NCBI RefSeq assembly: GCF_003264855.1
Contig: NZ_NFZS01000001.1
Location: 1,426,001-1,490,000, forward strand
Reading direction: 5' to 3'
From: Dyella jiangningensis
GTDB taxonomy: Bacteria; Pseudomonadota; Gammaproteobacteria; Xanthomonadales; Rhodanobacteraceae
DNA: 64,000 nucleotides
Of the stretch, positions 28,982 through 37,227 are shown one piece after another. The notes beneath the pieces were generated by a model. The model was not told where the DNA came from. It saw nothing but the letters and a program-made list of their open reading frames with translations, and made no database searches. Positions within the stretch are counted from its first letter, which is position 1, and each line of letters opens with the position of its first letter. A program made the translations under genes and the position numbers.

Positions 28982-29887
28982 TCAGATCACCGGTGCGTGG
29001 GCGATGGCATGATCGATCACGCGAAGCGCGGCCTCGCGCTCGGCACCGTCCATCGCCAGACGCGGTGCACGTACGCGCTCACTGCCCATGCCGACCTTCG
29101 CCTGCACCAGCTTGATGAGCTGCACGAACTTGGGCACGGTGTCCAGGCGCAGCAGGGGCAGGAACCAAGCGTACAACTCGGCGGTCGCATCGGCACCGCC
29201 GTCGCGCGCCAGTTCGAACAGCTTCACCGATTCCTTCGGATAGGCATTCACCAGGCCGGCGATCCAGCCACGGGCACCCATTGCCACGCCTTCGACGATG
29301 GCGTCATCCATGCCGACCAGCAGTTCCAGGCGATTGCCCAGCAGCGAGCGCAACGCCGCGAAGCGGCGCACATCGCCGGAAGATTCCTTCACCGCCTGCA
29401 CATTCGGGAATTCGTTGGCGAGCTCGGCGATCTGCTCGGGCGAGAAGTCCGTCTTGTACGCGATCGGGTTGTTGTAGAGCATGCAGGGCAGATCGGTGGC
29501 CGCGATCACGGCGCGCAGGTGAGCGCCCATTTCGCGCCAGTCGGTGGAGTACACGTAGGGCGGCAGCACCATCAGGCCGGAAGCGCCGAGCGCCTTCGCT
29601 TCGCGCGCCAGGCGCACGGCTTCGTCGGTGGAGAGGGCGGCGATACCCGGGATCACCGGCGCACGGCCTTCCAGCGCCTTCACCAGCGTGCGGATGATGG
29701 CGAGCTTTTCGTCGAAGGTGAGCGTGGCCGCTTCGCCCAGCGAACCGAGCGGGACGATGCCCTTGCAGCCATCGTCGATCATCGTCCGCGCGTGCTTGGC
29801 GAGGAAGTCGTGATCGACCTGGCCGTCGGCGGTGAACGGCGTGGTGATGGCGGGAATCACGCCGTGCCAGATGGATGCGTTGCTCAT
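28982..29887 (-). CDS. lhpC: Delta1-pyrroline-4-hydroxy-2-carboxylate deaminase (DapA family)
   Basis: 301-residue member of the dihydrodipicolinate synthase superfamily. It converts pyrroline-4-hydroxy-2-carboxylate to alpha-ketoglutarate semialdehyde and ammonia. Family features: GVIPAITTPFTADGQVD, GSLGEAATLTFDE, Tyr138 in LYNNPIAYKTD and the Schiff-base Lys167 in VQAVKESSGD. The operon position, between the dehydrogenase subunits and the semialdehyde dehydrogenase, sets the function. By fold alone it could be another aldolase or a DapA paralogue. A 166-bp gap with a palindromic element separates it from the gene on its 5' side. Confidence 0.9.
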   Translation of the reverse strand: MSNASIWHGVIPAITTPFTADGQVDHDFLAKHARTMIDDGCKGIVPLGSLGEAATLTFDEKLAIIRTLVKALEGRAPVIPGIAALSTDEAVRLAREAKALGASGLMVLPPYVYSTDWREMGAHLRAVIAATDLPCMLYNNPIAYKTDFSPEQIAELANEFPNVQAVKESSGDVRRFAALRSLLGNRLELLVGMDDAIVEGVAMGARGWIAGLVNAYPKESVKLFELARDGGADATAELYAWFLPLLRLDTVPKFVQLIKLVQAKVGMGSERVRAPRLAMDGAEREAALRVIDHAIAHAPVI

Positions 29888-29927
29888 GATCAGCTACCTC
29901 GGTATGCGTCGTCAGAAGGAAGGGTAA

Positions 29928-30193
29928 GAGCCTGTTCACGATCTCTGCATGGCCCGCGTTGAGCCGGTGAGCCCGCCAGGGAGCGGTGCGTGGCGAAGCG
30001 CCTGACTGGCTGTCAGGTCGAGCCGCGCGCCGATGTCTGGCGGGCTCACCGGCTCAACCCTCCGGGCCGGGTCTGTTTGCCTGCATGCCTGCGTCATCAC
30101 TCGGTTGTGTATTGACATACACGCCCTCGTTCTTCCTTGGCCTGCGGGCAAACAGCTCCCGGCGCGGGCCATGCAGAGATCGTGAATAGGCTC
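29928..30193. mobile_element. 266-bp MITE-like palindromic element inside the Hyp operon
   Basis: The ends are 31-bp inverted repeats (29928-29958 and 30163-30193; GAGCCTGTTCACGATCTCTG... at the left) with one mismatch. Directly inside the left arm starts a second, perfect 22-bp inverted repeat (29958-29979 with 30037-30058), and the loop has CCTGAC/GTCAGG at 30001-30017. It encodes no transposase. No clear target duplication is visible at the edges. The right half forms the last codons of the FAD-subunit gene. Terminal repeats, size and coding-sequence invasion suggest a MITE or the ends of a deleted insertion sequence. Confidence 0.7.
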
Positions 30194-31442
30194 CAAGCCC
30201 GGCCAGCGTGGCCAGACGGGCGGGGAAGATGGGAGGACGTGCGCCGCTGCGCGGGAAGCGTCCGAGTTCGGCCAGCGCCGTGCCGCAGATGCGGCCCTGG
30301 CACGCGCCCATGCCGCAACGCGTGGCGAGCTTGGCGGCACGCGCGTCGGTGAAGCCGTCGAGTTCGCCCAGCGTCACGTCTTCGCAGCGGCAGATCAGCG
30401 TGTCGTCGGCGGCGAGGGTGTGCAGGCGTGGATCGAGCGCGAAATGCCGGGCCAGCAGCGCACCGAAGCGTCGTTCGCGATCGCGTTGCGGAAGCAAGGC
30501 ATGGGCCGCGACGCTGTGGCCGGTGGCGACGTGTCCCGCCATGGCACCTTCGATACGCGCCACCGCGAGACCGCCGATGCCACCGGCTTCGCCCGCGGCA
30601 TAGACGTCTTCCACGCTGGTGCGCAGCAATCGATCGACGCTCACGTGAGGATGAGGGCCGAGATAGTCCATGGCGCAGCCGAGCATCTGGGCGAGTTCGG
30701 TGTTTGGCACCAGGCCGTAGCCCACGGCCAGCAGGTCGCATTCGAGCGTTTGCGGGCCATTCGGCATTTCGATGTCGATGCGCTGCACGGTGTCTTCGCC
30801 GTGCGCACGGCGTACGAAAGAACCGAAGCGATAAGGCACGCCCGCCAGCCGCAGGCGCAGCCCGGCCGCTTGCACGGCGCGTGCGGGCCAATGACGCAGT
30901 TGCCTCGCGAAGGCGCGCACGGTGGCGGCGGGTGCCTGCTCGAAGATGCCGAGCACGCGTGCGCCGTGCTTGCGCAGCGTATCGGCGGCGGCGAGCAGCA
31001 GCGGTCCGCTGCCCGCGACCACCACGCGCTTTCCCTCCACGGGCCAGCCTTGCTTGGTGAGCACCTGCAGGCCGCCTGCGCCGGTGACGCCGGGCAGCGT
31101 CCAGCCGGGGAAGGGCAGCAGTAGTTCACGCGCGCCCGTGGCGAGGATCAACGAGCCGTAACCTATCAGCCGGCTGCTCTGCGGTGTTTCCACCCTCAGC
31201 GTCGACGCCTCGACGGCGACCACGCTGTGGCTCGCCAGCACATCCACACTTTGCAGTTTTTCGATGGCGTCGCGTGCGGCGCGCGGTGCCTGGCGGCGCA
31301 CATCGTGGCGCCACACCTGTCCACCAGGGCGCGGCTGCGCGTCGAGCAAGCCCACGCGTGCGCCATGTGCCGCGGCCGTCTGGGCGGCCGCAAGGCCGGC
31401 GGGGCCGGCGCCTACCACGAGTACGTCGTAACGATCAGGCAT
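30054..31442 (-). CDS. FAD/NAD-binding subunit of D-hydroxyproline dehydrogenase (BFD-type iron-sulphur motif)
   Basis: 462-residue flavoprotein like the alpha subunits of opine, octopine and D-Hyp dehydrogenases (LhpF-type) and HcnB. It has an N-terminal dinucleotide motif VVGAGPAGLAAAQTAA, a second Rossmann motif VVVAGSGPLLLAAAD (about 145), VYAAGEAGGIGG (FAD), and near the C-terminus a BFD-like [2Fe-2S] site CRCEDV ... CGMGACQGRICG. It overlaps the ferredoxin-like gene by eight bases. Native sequence appears to end around RLATLAGLG. The last 45 or so residues (SRSLHGPRREL... to the TGA at 30054) are encoded by the palindromic element and are not a family feature. Whether the tail is harmless is unknown. 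Confidence 0.87.
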   Translation of the reverse strand: MPDRYDVLVVGAGPAGLAAAQTAAAHGARVGLLDAQPRPGGQVWRHDVRRQAPRAARDAIEKLQSVDVLASHSVVAVEASTLRVETPQSSRLIGYGSLILATGARELLLPFPGWTLPGVTGAGGLQVLTKQGWPVEGKRVVVAGSGPLLLAAADTLRKHGARVLGIFEQAPAATVRAFARQLRHWPARAVQAAGLRLRLAGVPYRFGSFVRRAHGEDTVQRIDIEMPNGPQTLECDLLAVGYGLVPNTELAQMLGCAMDYLGPHPHVSVDRLLRTSVEDVYAAGEAGGIGGLAVARIEGAMAGHVATGHSVAAHALLPQRDRERRFGALLARHFALDPRLHTLAADDTLICRCEDVTLGELDGFTDARAAKLATRCGMGACQGRICGTALAELGRFPRSGARPPIFPARLATLAGLGAYSRSLHGPRRELFARRPRKNEGVYVNTQPSDDAGMQANRPGPEG

Positions 31443-31680
31443 CGGTGATCACCTGCATGCCTTCGCTTGCCGGTGTCATGCACGCACGCACATGGGCTAC
31501 GCCATCCACCTGCACGCGGCATTCGAAGCACACGCCCATGCCGCACAACGGTGCGCGCGGTGTGTCGCTCACCGAACGACGGAATCGCATCGTCACCTGC
31601 GCGACGGCAGCAGCCACGCTGGCGCCTGCAGGAACCTCCACCAGCGATCCATTCACGCTGAGCTTCACCGATACGCTCAT
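31435..31680 (-). CDS. [2Fe-2S] ferredoxin-like subunit of D-hydroxyproline dehydrogenase
   Basis: 81-residue electron-transfer subunit (LhpE-type) between the two flavoproteins. It has a plant-type 2Fe-2S pattern with Cys46, Cys51, Cys54 and Cys67 (CGMGVCFEC ... RAC). The start ATG 31680 overlaps the TGA of the DAO-type subunit (ATGA), and the stop overlaps the next gene by eight bases. The three subunits should thus be made in step. Such small ferredoxin-like subunits are known in heterotrimeric and heterotetrameric proline, opine and D-Hyp dehydrogenases. Confidence 0.9.
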   Translation of the reverse strand: MSVSVKLSVNGSLVEVPAGASVAAAVAQVTMRFRRSVSDTPRAPLCGMGVCFECRVQVDGVAHVRACMTPASEGMQVITDA

Positions 31681-32789
31681 GCCGCCATCCTTTGCGGCGC
31701 ATAGGGCACCGGATCGATGGCGGGCTGGCGCCCCTGGATCAGGTCGATCATGAGTTTTGCGCTGCCCAGCGCGGTGGTGACGCCCAGCCCTTCGTGGCCG
31801 GCTGCCACCCATTGGTCCGTTGCACCGGGCACGGCGCCGAGATAGGGGCGTCCATCCGGCGTGGTCGGTCGAAAGCCGGTCCAGATGCGCACAGCCTGAA
31901 GCTCGCGCAGCCTGGGCACAAAGGCAAAGCCGCGTTCGAGCATGCGTTGCACCATCGATGGCGATACCGTCGCGTCGGTGGCGCTGAATTCGCGCGAGGA
32001 GCCGATCAGGATCTGCCCGGTGGGACGAGGCTGCACGTTGAAGGCGACGCTGCTGTCGGCGTCGCCGTGGGCGCTGTCGGCATAACCGAGTTCCAGCAGT
32101 TGGTGGCGCACGAGACCGGGATAGCGATCGGTGATGACGAGATGACCCTTGCGTCCGCGTATTGGCAGCATCGGCAACAACGCGGGCAGCGCGCAGCCGG
32201 TGGCGACCAACACAGGCCCCGAAAGGTGCGTGCCGTCGTCGAGTTGCGCACCGCCGCGCTGCAATGACAAGACGCGCCGACCCGCATACAACCGGGCGCC
32301 ACGCGATTGCGCGCGCTTCACCAGATGATTCGCCACGCGCGGCGGGTACACCACGGCTTCGCGCGGCACCAGCAAACCACCGGCCAGTCCAGGCACCAGC
32401 GCCGGTTCCAGTTCGTACAGTGTCGCGGCATCGACCACGCGGGCTTCGACGCCCGCTGCATTCAAGCGCGCCACGCGCGTCGCCGCGGCGGCCAGTTCGT
32501 TGTCGTTGCGCGCCACCCACAGCGTGCCGCAACGGCTGAATTCCGCCTCGCGCAGATCGGCGAAGGCTTCCCACTGACGCAGCGAATAGTTCGCCAGCGC
32601 GAGTTCGGCCGGATCGTCATCCATCGCCACCAGATGACCCATGGCGGCCGCCGTGGCGCCACCACCGATCGGGCCGGGCTCGATGAGAGCGACTCGCATG
32701 CCCCGCGCGCTCGCTTCGTCGGCACAACTGGCGCCAATGATGCCGGCGCCGATGACGATCAGGTCGTAGCTGGCGACGGCGCCGCTCAT
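31677..32789 (-). CDS. Catalytic FAD (DAO-type) subunit of D-hydroxyproline dehydrogenase
   Basis: 370-residue D-amino-acid-oxidase-fold flavoprotein (LhpB-type). It is expected to oxidise cis-4-hydroxy-D-proline to pyrroline-4-hydroxy-2-carboxylate, passing electrons through the two partner subunits to the respiratory chain. The N-terminal FAD motif is [17 protein letters not shown]; the C-terminal DAO segment [18 protein letters not shown] and [16 protein letters not shown] closes the FAD site. Start ATG 32789 overlaps the epimerase TGA by the ATGA pattern. Glycine/sarcosine oxidase-like activity would be the alternative by fold, but operon context is decisive. Confidence 0.9.
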   Translation of the reverse strand: MSGAVASYDLIVIGAGIIGASCADEASARGMRVALIEPGPIGGGATAAAMGHLVAMDDDPAELALANYSLRQWEAFADLREAEFSRCGTLWVARNDNELAAAATRVARLNAAGVEARVVDAATLYELEPALVPGLAGGLLVPREAVVYPPRVANHLVKRAQSRGARLYAGRRVLSLQRGGAQLDDGTHLSGPVLVATGCALPALLPMLPIRGRKGHLVITDRYPGLVRHQLLELGYADSAHGDADSSVAFNVQPRPTGQILIGSSREFSATDATVSPSMVQRMLERGFAFVPRLRELQAVRIWTGFRPTTPDGRPYLGAVPGATDQWVAAGHEGLGVTTALGSAKLMIDLIQGRQPAIDPVPYAPQRMAA

Positions 32790-33727
32790 TCCGCTCCGCT
32801 GCCCCAGGTGAAGGCATCGGCTTCGTCGAACAACAGCGTGCTGCGCGCGACGACGAAGGCGGTGCCGGTGATCTGCGGGCGCACGCCTTGCGTACCCGCC
32901 GTATAGCGACCTTCGAACACGCTGCCCAGAATGCTTTCCTGCTGCCAGCTTTCACCCGGCGCCAGCTTGCCGTCGGCGGCGAGGCAGGCCAGCTTCGCGC
33001 TGGTCCCGGTGCCGCAGGGCGAGCGGTCGTAGGCGAGACCGGGGCACAACACGAAGTTCCGGCCGTCCAGTCCAACGACCGGAGACTTCGTGTTGACCTC
33101 GATGTGATCGATCTCGCCGCCGTCGGCGCCGGTGATGCCATTGGCCTCGAGCGCGCGGCGGATGGCTTCGGTATACGTGGTGAGTTCCCGCTGGTGATGG
33201 ATTTCCAGCGGCAGCGGCGTGTCCTTCGTGATGAAGAACCAGTTGCCGCCCCAGGCGATGTCGCCGGTGACCGTGCCGTAGCCAGGCACCTCGACGCTGA
33301 CGTCCTTGGCGTGACGGTAGCTCTCGACGTTGTCGATGGTGACGCGACCGTCTTCGTGAAGCGTCGCGCCCACGATGCCGACCGGTGTTTCGACCTTGTG
33401 CGTGCCGGGGCCGATGCGGCCCATGTGCTGCAGGGTGCGCACGAGACCGATGGTGCCATGGCCGCACATGCCCAGGTACGAGACGTTGTTGAAGTAGATG
33501 ACGCCCGCGCATGCCTCGGCCGTCTGCGGCGCCAGCAGCAGCGCGCCGACCACGGTGTTCGACCCGCGCGGTTCGCAGGCGATGGCGCTGCGCCAGCGAT
33601 CGAAATCGCGGCGGAAGCGCTCGCGTTGCTCCATCAGCGTGCCGCTGCCGAGGTCGGGGAAGCCGGCGATGACCACGCGGGTCGGTTCGCCGCCGGTATG
33701 TGAGTCGATCACGTCGATGGTATGCAT
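32786..33727 (-). CDS. lhpA: 4-hydroxyproline 2-epimerase (proline racemase family)
   Basis: 313-residue cofactor-independent epimerase. It converts trans-4-hydroxy-L-proline to cis-4-hydroxy-D-proline, the first catabolic step. Both catalytic cysteines are kept: Cys88 in GMCGHGT and a second Cys in SPCGTGTS (about 236). This sets it apart from the trans-3-hydroxyproline dehydratases that have Thr at the second site. [11 protein letters not shown] and [12 protein letters not shown] are family landmarks. It is the first gene of the Hyp operon, reading away from the divergent PAS-AraC regulator, with a 141-bp intergenic region. Confidence 0.94.
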   Translation of the reverse strand: MHTIDVIDSHTGGEPTRVVIAGFPDLGSGTLMEQRERFRRDFDRWRSAIACEPRGSNTVVGALLLAPQTAEACAGVIYFNNVSYLGMCGHGTIGLVRTLQHMGRIGPGTHKVETPVGIVGATLHEDGRVTIDNVESYRHAKDVSVEVPGYGTVTGDIAWGGNWFFITKDTPLPLEIHHQRELTTYTEAIRRALEANGITGADGGEIDHIEVNTKSPVVGLDGRNFVLCPGLAYDRSPCGTGTSAKLACLAADGKLAPGESWQQESILGSVFEGRYTAGTQGVRPQITGTAFVVARSTLLFDEADAFTWGSGAE

Positions 33728-33824
33728 GGTGCCTATCCTCGCGTCGCATCCGTTTGGGCGTCTAGAAACGCTTGTCGCCGGTCGATGCGGAAATCGGCAC
33801 AATGAAAAACCTCGCGAAGAGGCT

Positions 33825-33842
33825 ATGCTGCAGTTGCAGCAT
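33825..33842. promoter_or_regulatory. Candidate operator between Hyp operon and its regulator
   Basis: Perfect inverted repeat ATGCTGCA-GT-TGCAGCAT in the divergent intergenic region, 27 bp before the regulator's start. A smaller CCTC/GAGG repeat lies at 33810-33822. The site is well placed for the PAS-AraC protein to control itself and the catabolic genes. Confidence 0.5.
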
Positions 33843-33868
33843 GGGTTTGCGCACAGCAGGGAGTTTCG

Positions 33869-34615
33869 ATGGAGATGAAGATTTCAGCCGACGAACTCGA
33901 AGCGCTGTTCGACGCGCTGCCCGACGTGGTGTTCTTCGTGAAAGACGGCGACGGGCGTTACACGCACGCCAACCTCACCCTGGTCCGCCGACTCGGGCTC
34001 AAGCATCGAAGCGACGTGATCGGCCGCGACGTGACCGAGCTGTTCCCGCAATCGCTCGGTGGGTCCTACGCCACGCAGGATCAGCGCGTGCTGGAAGGCG
34101 AGGTGATCGAAAACCAGCTCGAAGTGCACATGTTCCCGAACCGCGTGCCAGGCTGGTGTCTCACCTGCAAGCGGCCGCTGCGGCAGCGCGGGGAAGTGCA
34201 GGGCATCGTCGGCATCTCACGCGACTTGGGCAAGCCGGACGGCCGGCATCCCACATATGTGCGTTTGCGGCGTGTATTGGCCCATCTGCAGGAGCACTAC
34301 GCCGAAGGCGTGCGCGTGGCCAAGCTCGCGGAGCTGGCGGATCTTTCGGTGGCGCAGCTGGAGCGGCATTTCCGCAAGGTCTTCCAGCTCACGCCGCAGC
34401 AGCTGCAGACCAAGCTGCGCATCGAGGAGGCGATGCGACGCCTGCATGGCCAAGACAGTGTCGCCGCGATCGGCCTGGCGTGCGGGTTCGCCGACCAGAG
34501 TGCGTTTGCACGCCAGTTCAAGGCGACGGTGGGCATGACCCCGCGCGACTATCGTGCCCTCGCGATGGCACCGGCCAATGGCCGGCGGCCGCCCGTGGCG
34601 GAACGTGTGTCCTGA
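33869..34615 (+). CDS. PAS domain plus AraC-type regulator of hydroxyproline use
   Basis: 248 residues. An N-terminal PAS-like sensor (about 5-120: [42 protein letters not shown]) is joined to a C-terminal AraC/XylS double helix-turn-helix (about 130-235: [20 protein letters not shown] and [29 protein letters not shown] in parts). It is transcribed away from the epimerase operon, the usual layout for its activator. The known Pseudomonas activator LhpR is also AraC-type. The ligand (a Hyp isomer or intermediate) would bind the PAS domain by inference. Confidence 0.87.
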   Translation: MEMKISADELEALFDALPDVVFFVKDGDGRYTHANLTLVRRLGLKHRSDVIGRDVTELFPQSLGGSYATQDQRVLEGEVIENQLEVHMFPNRVPGWCLTCKRPLRQRGEVQGIVGISRDLGKPDGRHPTYVRLRRVLAHLQEHYAEGVRVAKLAELADLSVAQLERHFRKVFQLTPQQLQTKLRIEEAMRRLHGQDSVAAIGLACGFADQSAFARQFKATVGMTPRDYRALAMAPANGRRPPVAERVS

Positions 34616-34671
34616 TCGATCCCTGAAAGCGCACGTCACCCCGGCGGGATGACGTGCGACAAGCTTCATGC

Positions 34672-35028
34672 TCAGCCGGCGACCCACACGCCGACGTTCA
34701 AATGCCAGCCATCGTTGTGGCGCTCGTAGTGCGGGTGCACGTAGTGGTAGCCCGGACGCTCCGCTTCCCAGTGGCCGTGCTCGGCCACGTACTGGTGACC
34801 GTTCCAGTGCCAGTAGCCGCGAGCCCAGACGTAGCCAGGGCGTGGCGCCGGCTCGCGTTCCACGATTTCCACCGGCGGCGGCTGCGGAGCCACGACTTCG
34901 ACGTATTCGCGCTGCACGACCGGTTCACGCTCGATCACGACCGGGCGCGGGCGGTGAGCGGGCTGCTCGACTACGCAGCCGCTGGCCAGCAGGGTGAGCG
35001 CGGAAAGAGCGATCAGGCGTATCGACAT
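34672..35028 (-). CDS. YXWGXW-repeat lipoprotein (copy A)
   Basis: 118-residue envelope protein of unknown function. A lipoprotein signal (MSIRLIALSALTLLASGC, lipobox LASGC) is followed by a charged Pro/Glu/Val linker and aromatic repeats of the YVWxxGYWxW type (PGYVWARGYWHWNGHQYV, HGHWEAERPGYHYV). The start ATG 35028 has GAGG eleven bases ahead. A paralogue lies next door on the same strand. Such proteins are common in Proteobacteria and often annotated as BcpO-related or stress-linked without a known mechanism. Confidence 0.82.
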   Translation of the reverse strand: MSIRLIALSALTLLASGCVVEQPAHRPRPVVIEREPVVQREYVEVVAPQPPPVEIVEREPAPRPGYVWARGYWHWNGHQYVAEHGHWEAERPGYHYVHPHYERHNDGWHLNVGVWVAG

Positions 35029-35172
35029 GGTGCAAACCACCTCTGGGTTGGGAAAAAGTCGCGGGACGATGACGGGTCTGGCTGAGGCCTGCCTTTCCGT
35101 CGGCAGGCCTCGGTGACGTTAGTTTTTGCTTTTCAGGCAAGTACTTGCGACGAGCCATGGAGTCGGCTCGAT

Positions 35173-35496
35173 TCAATGGCCCCAATAGCCTTCACGGAAG
35201 CGCCAGCCATCGCGGTCGTGCCGCCAGTGGGCCGGGCGATAGACGTAGCCCGGACGGGCGCGCACCCAATAGCCGCCGACCCAGACATGGCGATGACCTT
35301 CCCAGCGCCAGTAGCCCGGCGCCCACACGTAACCGACGCGGGGCGGCGGCACGACCTCGTAGCGCGGCGGCGGCGGGGCCACGTTGATGCCGACCGCGAC
35401 AGACACGCCGGCTGCAGCGGTCGGGGCATAGACCGCGCCGGCACTGGCGATGCCGAGAACAGCAAGCAGGGCGAGTTTGCGGGTGGTATTCGACAT
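35173..35496 (-). CDS. YXWGXW-repeat secreted protein (copy B)
   Basis: 107-residue protein with a Sec signal (MSNTTRKLALLAVLGIASAG...), no lipobox, then Pro-rich linker and repeats VGYVWAPGYWRWEGHRHVWV and PGYVYRPAHWRHDRDGW. It shares the aromatic repeat and general layout with copy A but is not lipidated, so the two probably sit in different parts of the envelope. AGGGAGATCTCC precedes ATG 35496. Confidence 0.82.
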   Translation of the reverse strand: MSNTTRKLALLAVLGIASAGAVYAPTAAAGVSVAVGINVAPPPPRYEVVPPPRVGYVWAPGYWRWEGHRHVWVGGYWVRARPGYVYRPAHWRHDRDGWRFREGYWGH

Positions 35497-35640
35497 GGAG
35501 ATCTCCCTGGACGTCGGCCGCACCGTGCGGCCTCAGTCGCGGAAAACGGAGGGCCGCGGCCCCTGTTGACGGCCTCCCGAGTCCTCGTTCAGGTTCGCCG
35601 TGGCTGCGGTGCGAATGGCGTTCAGCTTTTCTTGATGGAA

Positions 35641-35662
35641 ATAGAACGAACGGTCGTGCTAT
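35641..35662. promoter_or_regulatory. TetR-type operator candidate
   Basis: The 22-bp near-palindrome beginning ATAGAACGAACGGTCGTGCT matches its own complement at 18 of 22 positions and ends nine bases before the TetR start. Autorepression of the TetR/hydrolase pair is likely. Confidence 0.6.
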
Positions 35663-35671
35663 TTTCTCGGC

Positions 35672-36292
35672 ATGGACACTGCTACCCCCGTTGCCGGCAA
35701 GCGCGCCGCCACCCGTGAACTGATCCTTGAGCACGCCTATGAGCTGGCTCGCAGGGAAGGTCTGGAAGGCCTCTCCATCGGCGCGCTCGCGCAGGACGTG
35801 GGCATGTCAAAGAGCGGCGTCTTCGCCCACTTTGGTTCGCGCGAAGACCTGCAGCTGGCCGTGCTGGAAACCGGACAGCTGTATTTCCTCAAGCGCGTGA
35901 AATGGCCGGCGCTGAAGTTGCCTCGCGGTTTGGCGCGCGTGCGCGCCATCGTGGCGAACTGGGTGGATTGGGCCTTCGAATATCAGAGTGGCTGCGTGCT
36001 GCTCACCGCGGCCAGCGAGTACGACGGTCGCGAGGGCGTGCTGCGGGATACGGTGACGCGTCAACAGGCCGGCTGGCGCCAGGAAATGTGCCGCGCCATC
36101 GGCCACGCGGTGGAAAACGGCGAACTGCGGAACGACACCGATCCTTCCCAGCTGGCCTTCGAGATCTACGCCTTGATGTTGGGGCTGCATCACGACGCGG
36201 GTCTGTTCGGATTCGACGAGGCGCGCCGGCATACGCTGGCCGGCTTCGATCGCCTGATTGCCAGCTACAGCCCGGCGAGGACTGCGCCATGA
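35672..36292 (+). CDS. TetR/AcrR family regulator
   Basis: 206 residues. The N-terminal helix-turn-helix is clear (IGALAQDVGMSKSGVFAHFGSREDLQLAVL, about residues 36-65). The C-terminal part has the TetR_C_6-like region VNWVDWAFEYQSGCVLLTAASEYDGR in modified form, a subgroup often found with hydrolases. The stop overlaps the start of the hydrolase gene (ATGA), so the regulator and its likely target are translationally coupled. The ligand is unknown. Confidence 0.9.
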   Translation: MDTATPVAGKRAATRELILEHAYELARREGLEGLSIGALAQDVGMSKSGVFAHFGSREDLQLAVLETGQLYFLKRVKWPALKLPRGLARVRAIVANWVDWAFEYQSGCVLLTAASEYDGREGVLRDTVTRQQAGWRQEMCRAIGHAVENGELRNDTDPSQLAFEIYALMLGLHHDAGLFGFDEARRHTLAGFDRLIASYSPARTAP

Positions 36293-37218
36293 CCACGACG
36301 ACCACCGGCAAACGCCACCACGGCCCGGGAAAATTCACGCTGGGTGCGGTTCGCACAGGCTTCGCGCTGGGCGGCCGACTGGCACCGGCGCGAACGGTCG
36401 AACGTGCCCGGCGCCTGTTCGTGACACCGTTCGCCAGCAGCCGCGCCCGGGCGGAGCGTGCGCAGCCGGATGCGGAGATGCGCGAGCAGGTGATCGAGGT
36501 GAATGGTCGGCGCATCGCCACGTATGTATGGGGCGACCCCGCCACCCAGCCCTACGCCTTGCTGGTGCATGGCTGGTCCAGCTTCGGCCTGCGCTATCTG
36601 CCGTGGGTGGAACCCTTGCGGGCGCTCGGCTACGCCCTGGTCGCGTTCGACCAACCGGGGCACGGCAAGAGCGATGGGCGCTACTGCACCATGCCGGACT
36701 TCGTGGACACCGTGCGCAGCGTGGGGCGGCACCACGGCCATGCCGCGCTGGTGATCGCGCATTCCCTCGGTGGCGCCGCCGCCGCGCTCGCGCAGGGAGA
36801 GACGTGGCATGCGGACAAACTGATCCTTATCGCGCCGGCGGCCGATCCGGTGGCCGCCACGCAGCGATTCAGCCAGTTCGTGCATCTGGGCGAGCATCTG
36901 CGCGGCCGGCTGCACGCCAGCCTGGAAGCGATGACAGGCATCAACATCCACGACCTGCAGGTGCATCGCCATCTGCCCACGCTGGGGCAACCGGGCCTGA
37001 TCGTGCATGACATGGATGACCATGACGTGCCCTGGTCCGAAGGCGAACGGTACGCACGCCATTGGTGCGGGGCCCGCTTGCTTACCACGCAGGGTCTCGG
37101 TCATCACCGGGTATTGGATGCGCCGGAAGTGATGGAGGCGTCGCTGGCGTTCCTGCGTGGGGACGTGGTGGGTGAGCGGGTGGTGTCATCGCCGAATCTG
37201 CCGTTCGGGGACGGCTGA
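36289..37218 (+). CDS. Alpha/beta hydrolase
   Basis: 309-residue cytoplasmic alpha/beta hydrolase. It has the oxyanion-hole motif LVHGWSSFG, the nucleophile elbow IAHSLGGAA (Ser about 155), an acidic residue in VHDMDDHDVPW and the catalytic His in GLGHHRVLD. The first 60 basic residues (GKRHHGPGKFTLGA...) are typical of a lipase/esterase-like subgroup. Start overlaps the TetR stop by four bases. The substrate is not known; a small ester or lipid is plausible. Confidence 0.87.
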   Translation: MTTTTTGKRHHGPGKFTLGAVRTGFALGGRLAPARTVERARRLFVTPFASSRARAERAQPDAEMREQVIEVNGRRIATYVWGDPATQPYALLVHGWSSFGLRYLPWVEPLRALGYALVAFDQPGHGKSDGRYCTMPDFVDTVRSVGRHHGHAALVIAHSLGGAAAALAQGETWHADKLILIAPAADPVAATQRFSQFVHLGEHLRGRLHASLEAMTGINIHDLQVHRHLPTLGQPGLIVHDMDDHDVPWSEGERYARHWCGARLLTTQGLGHHRVLDAPEVMEASLAFLRGDVVGERVVSSPNLPFGDG

Positions 37219-37227
37219 GGGTTGGGA

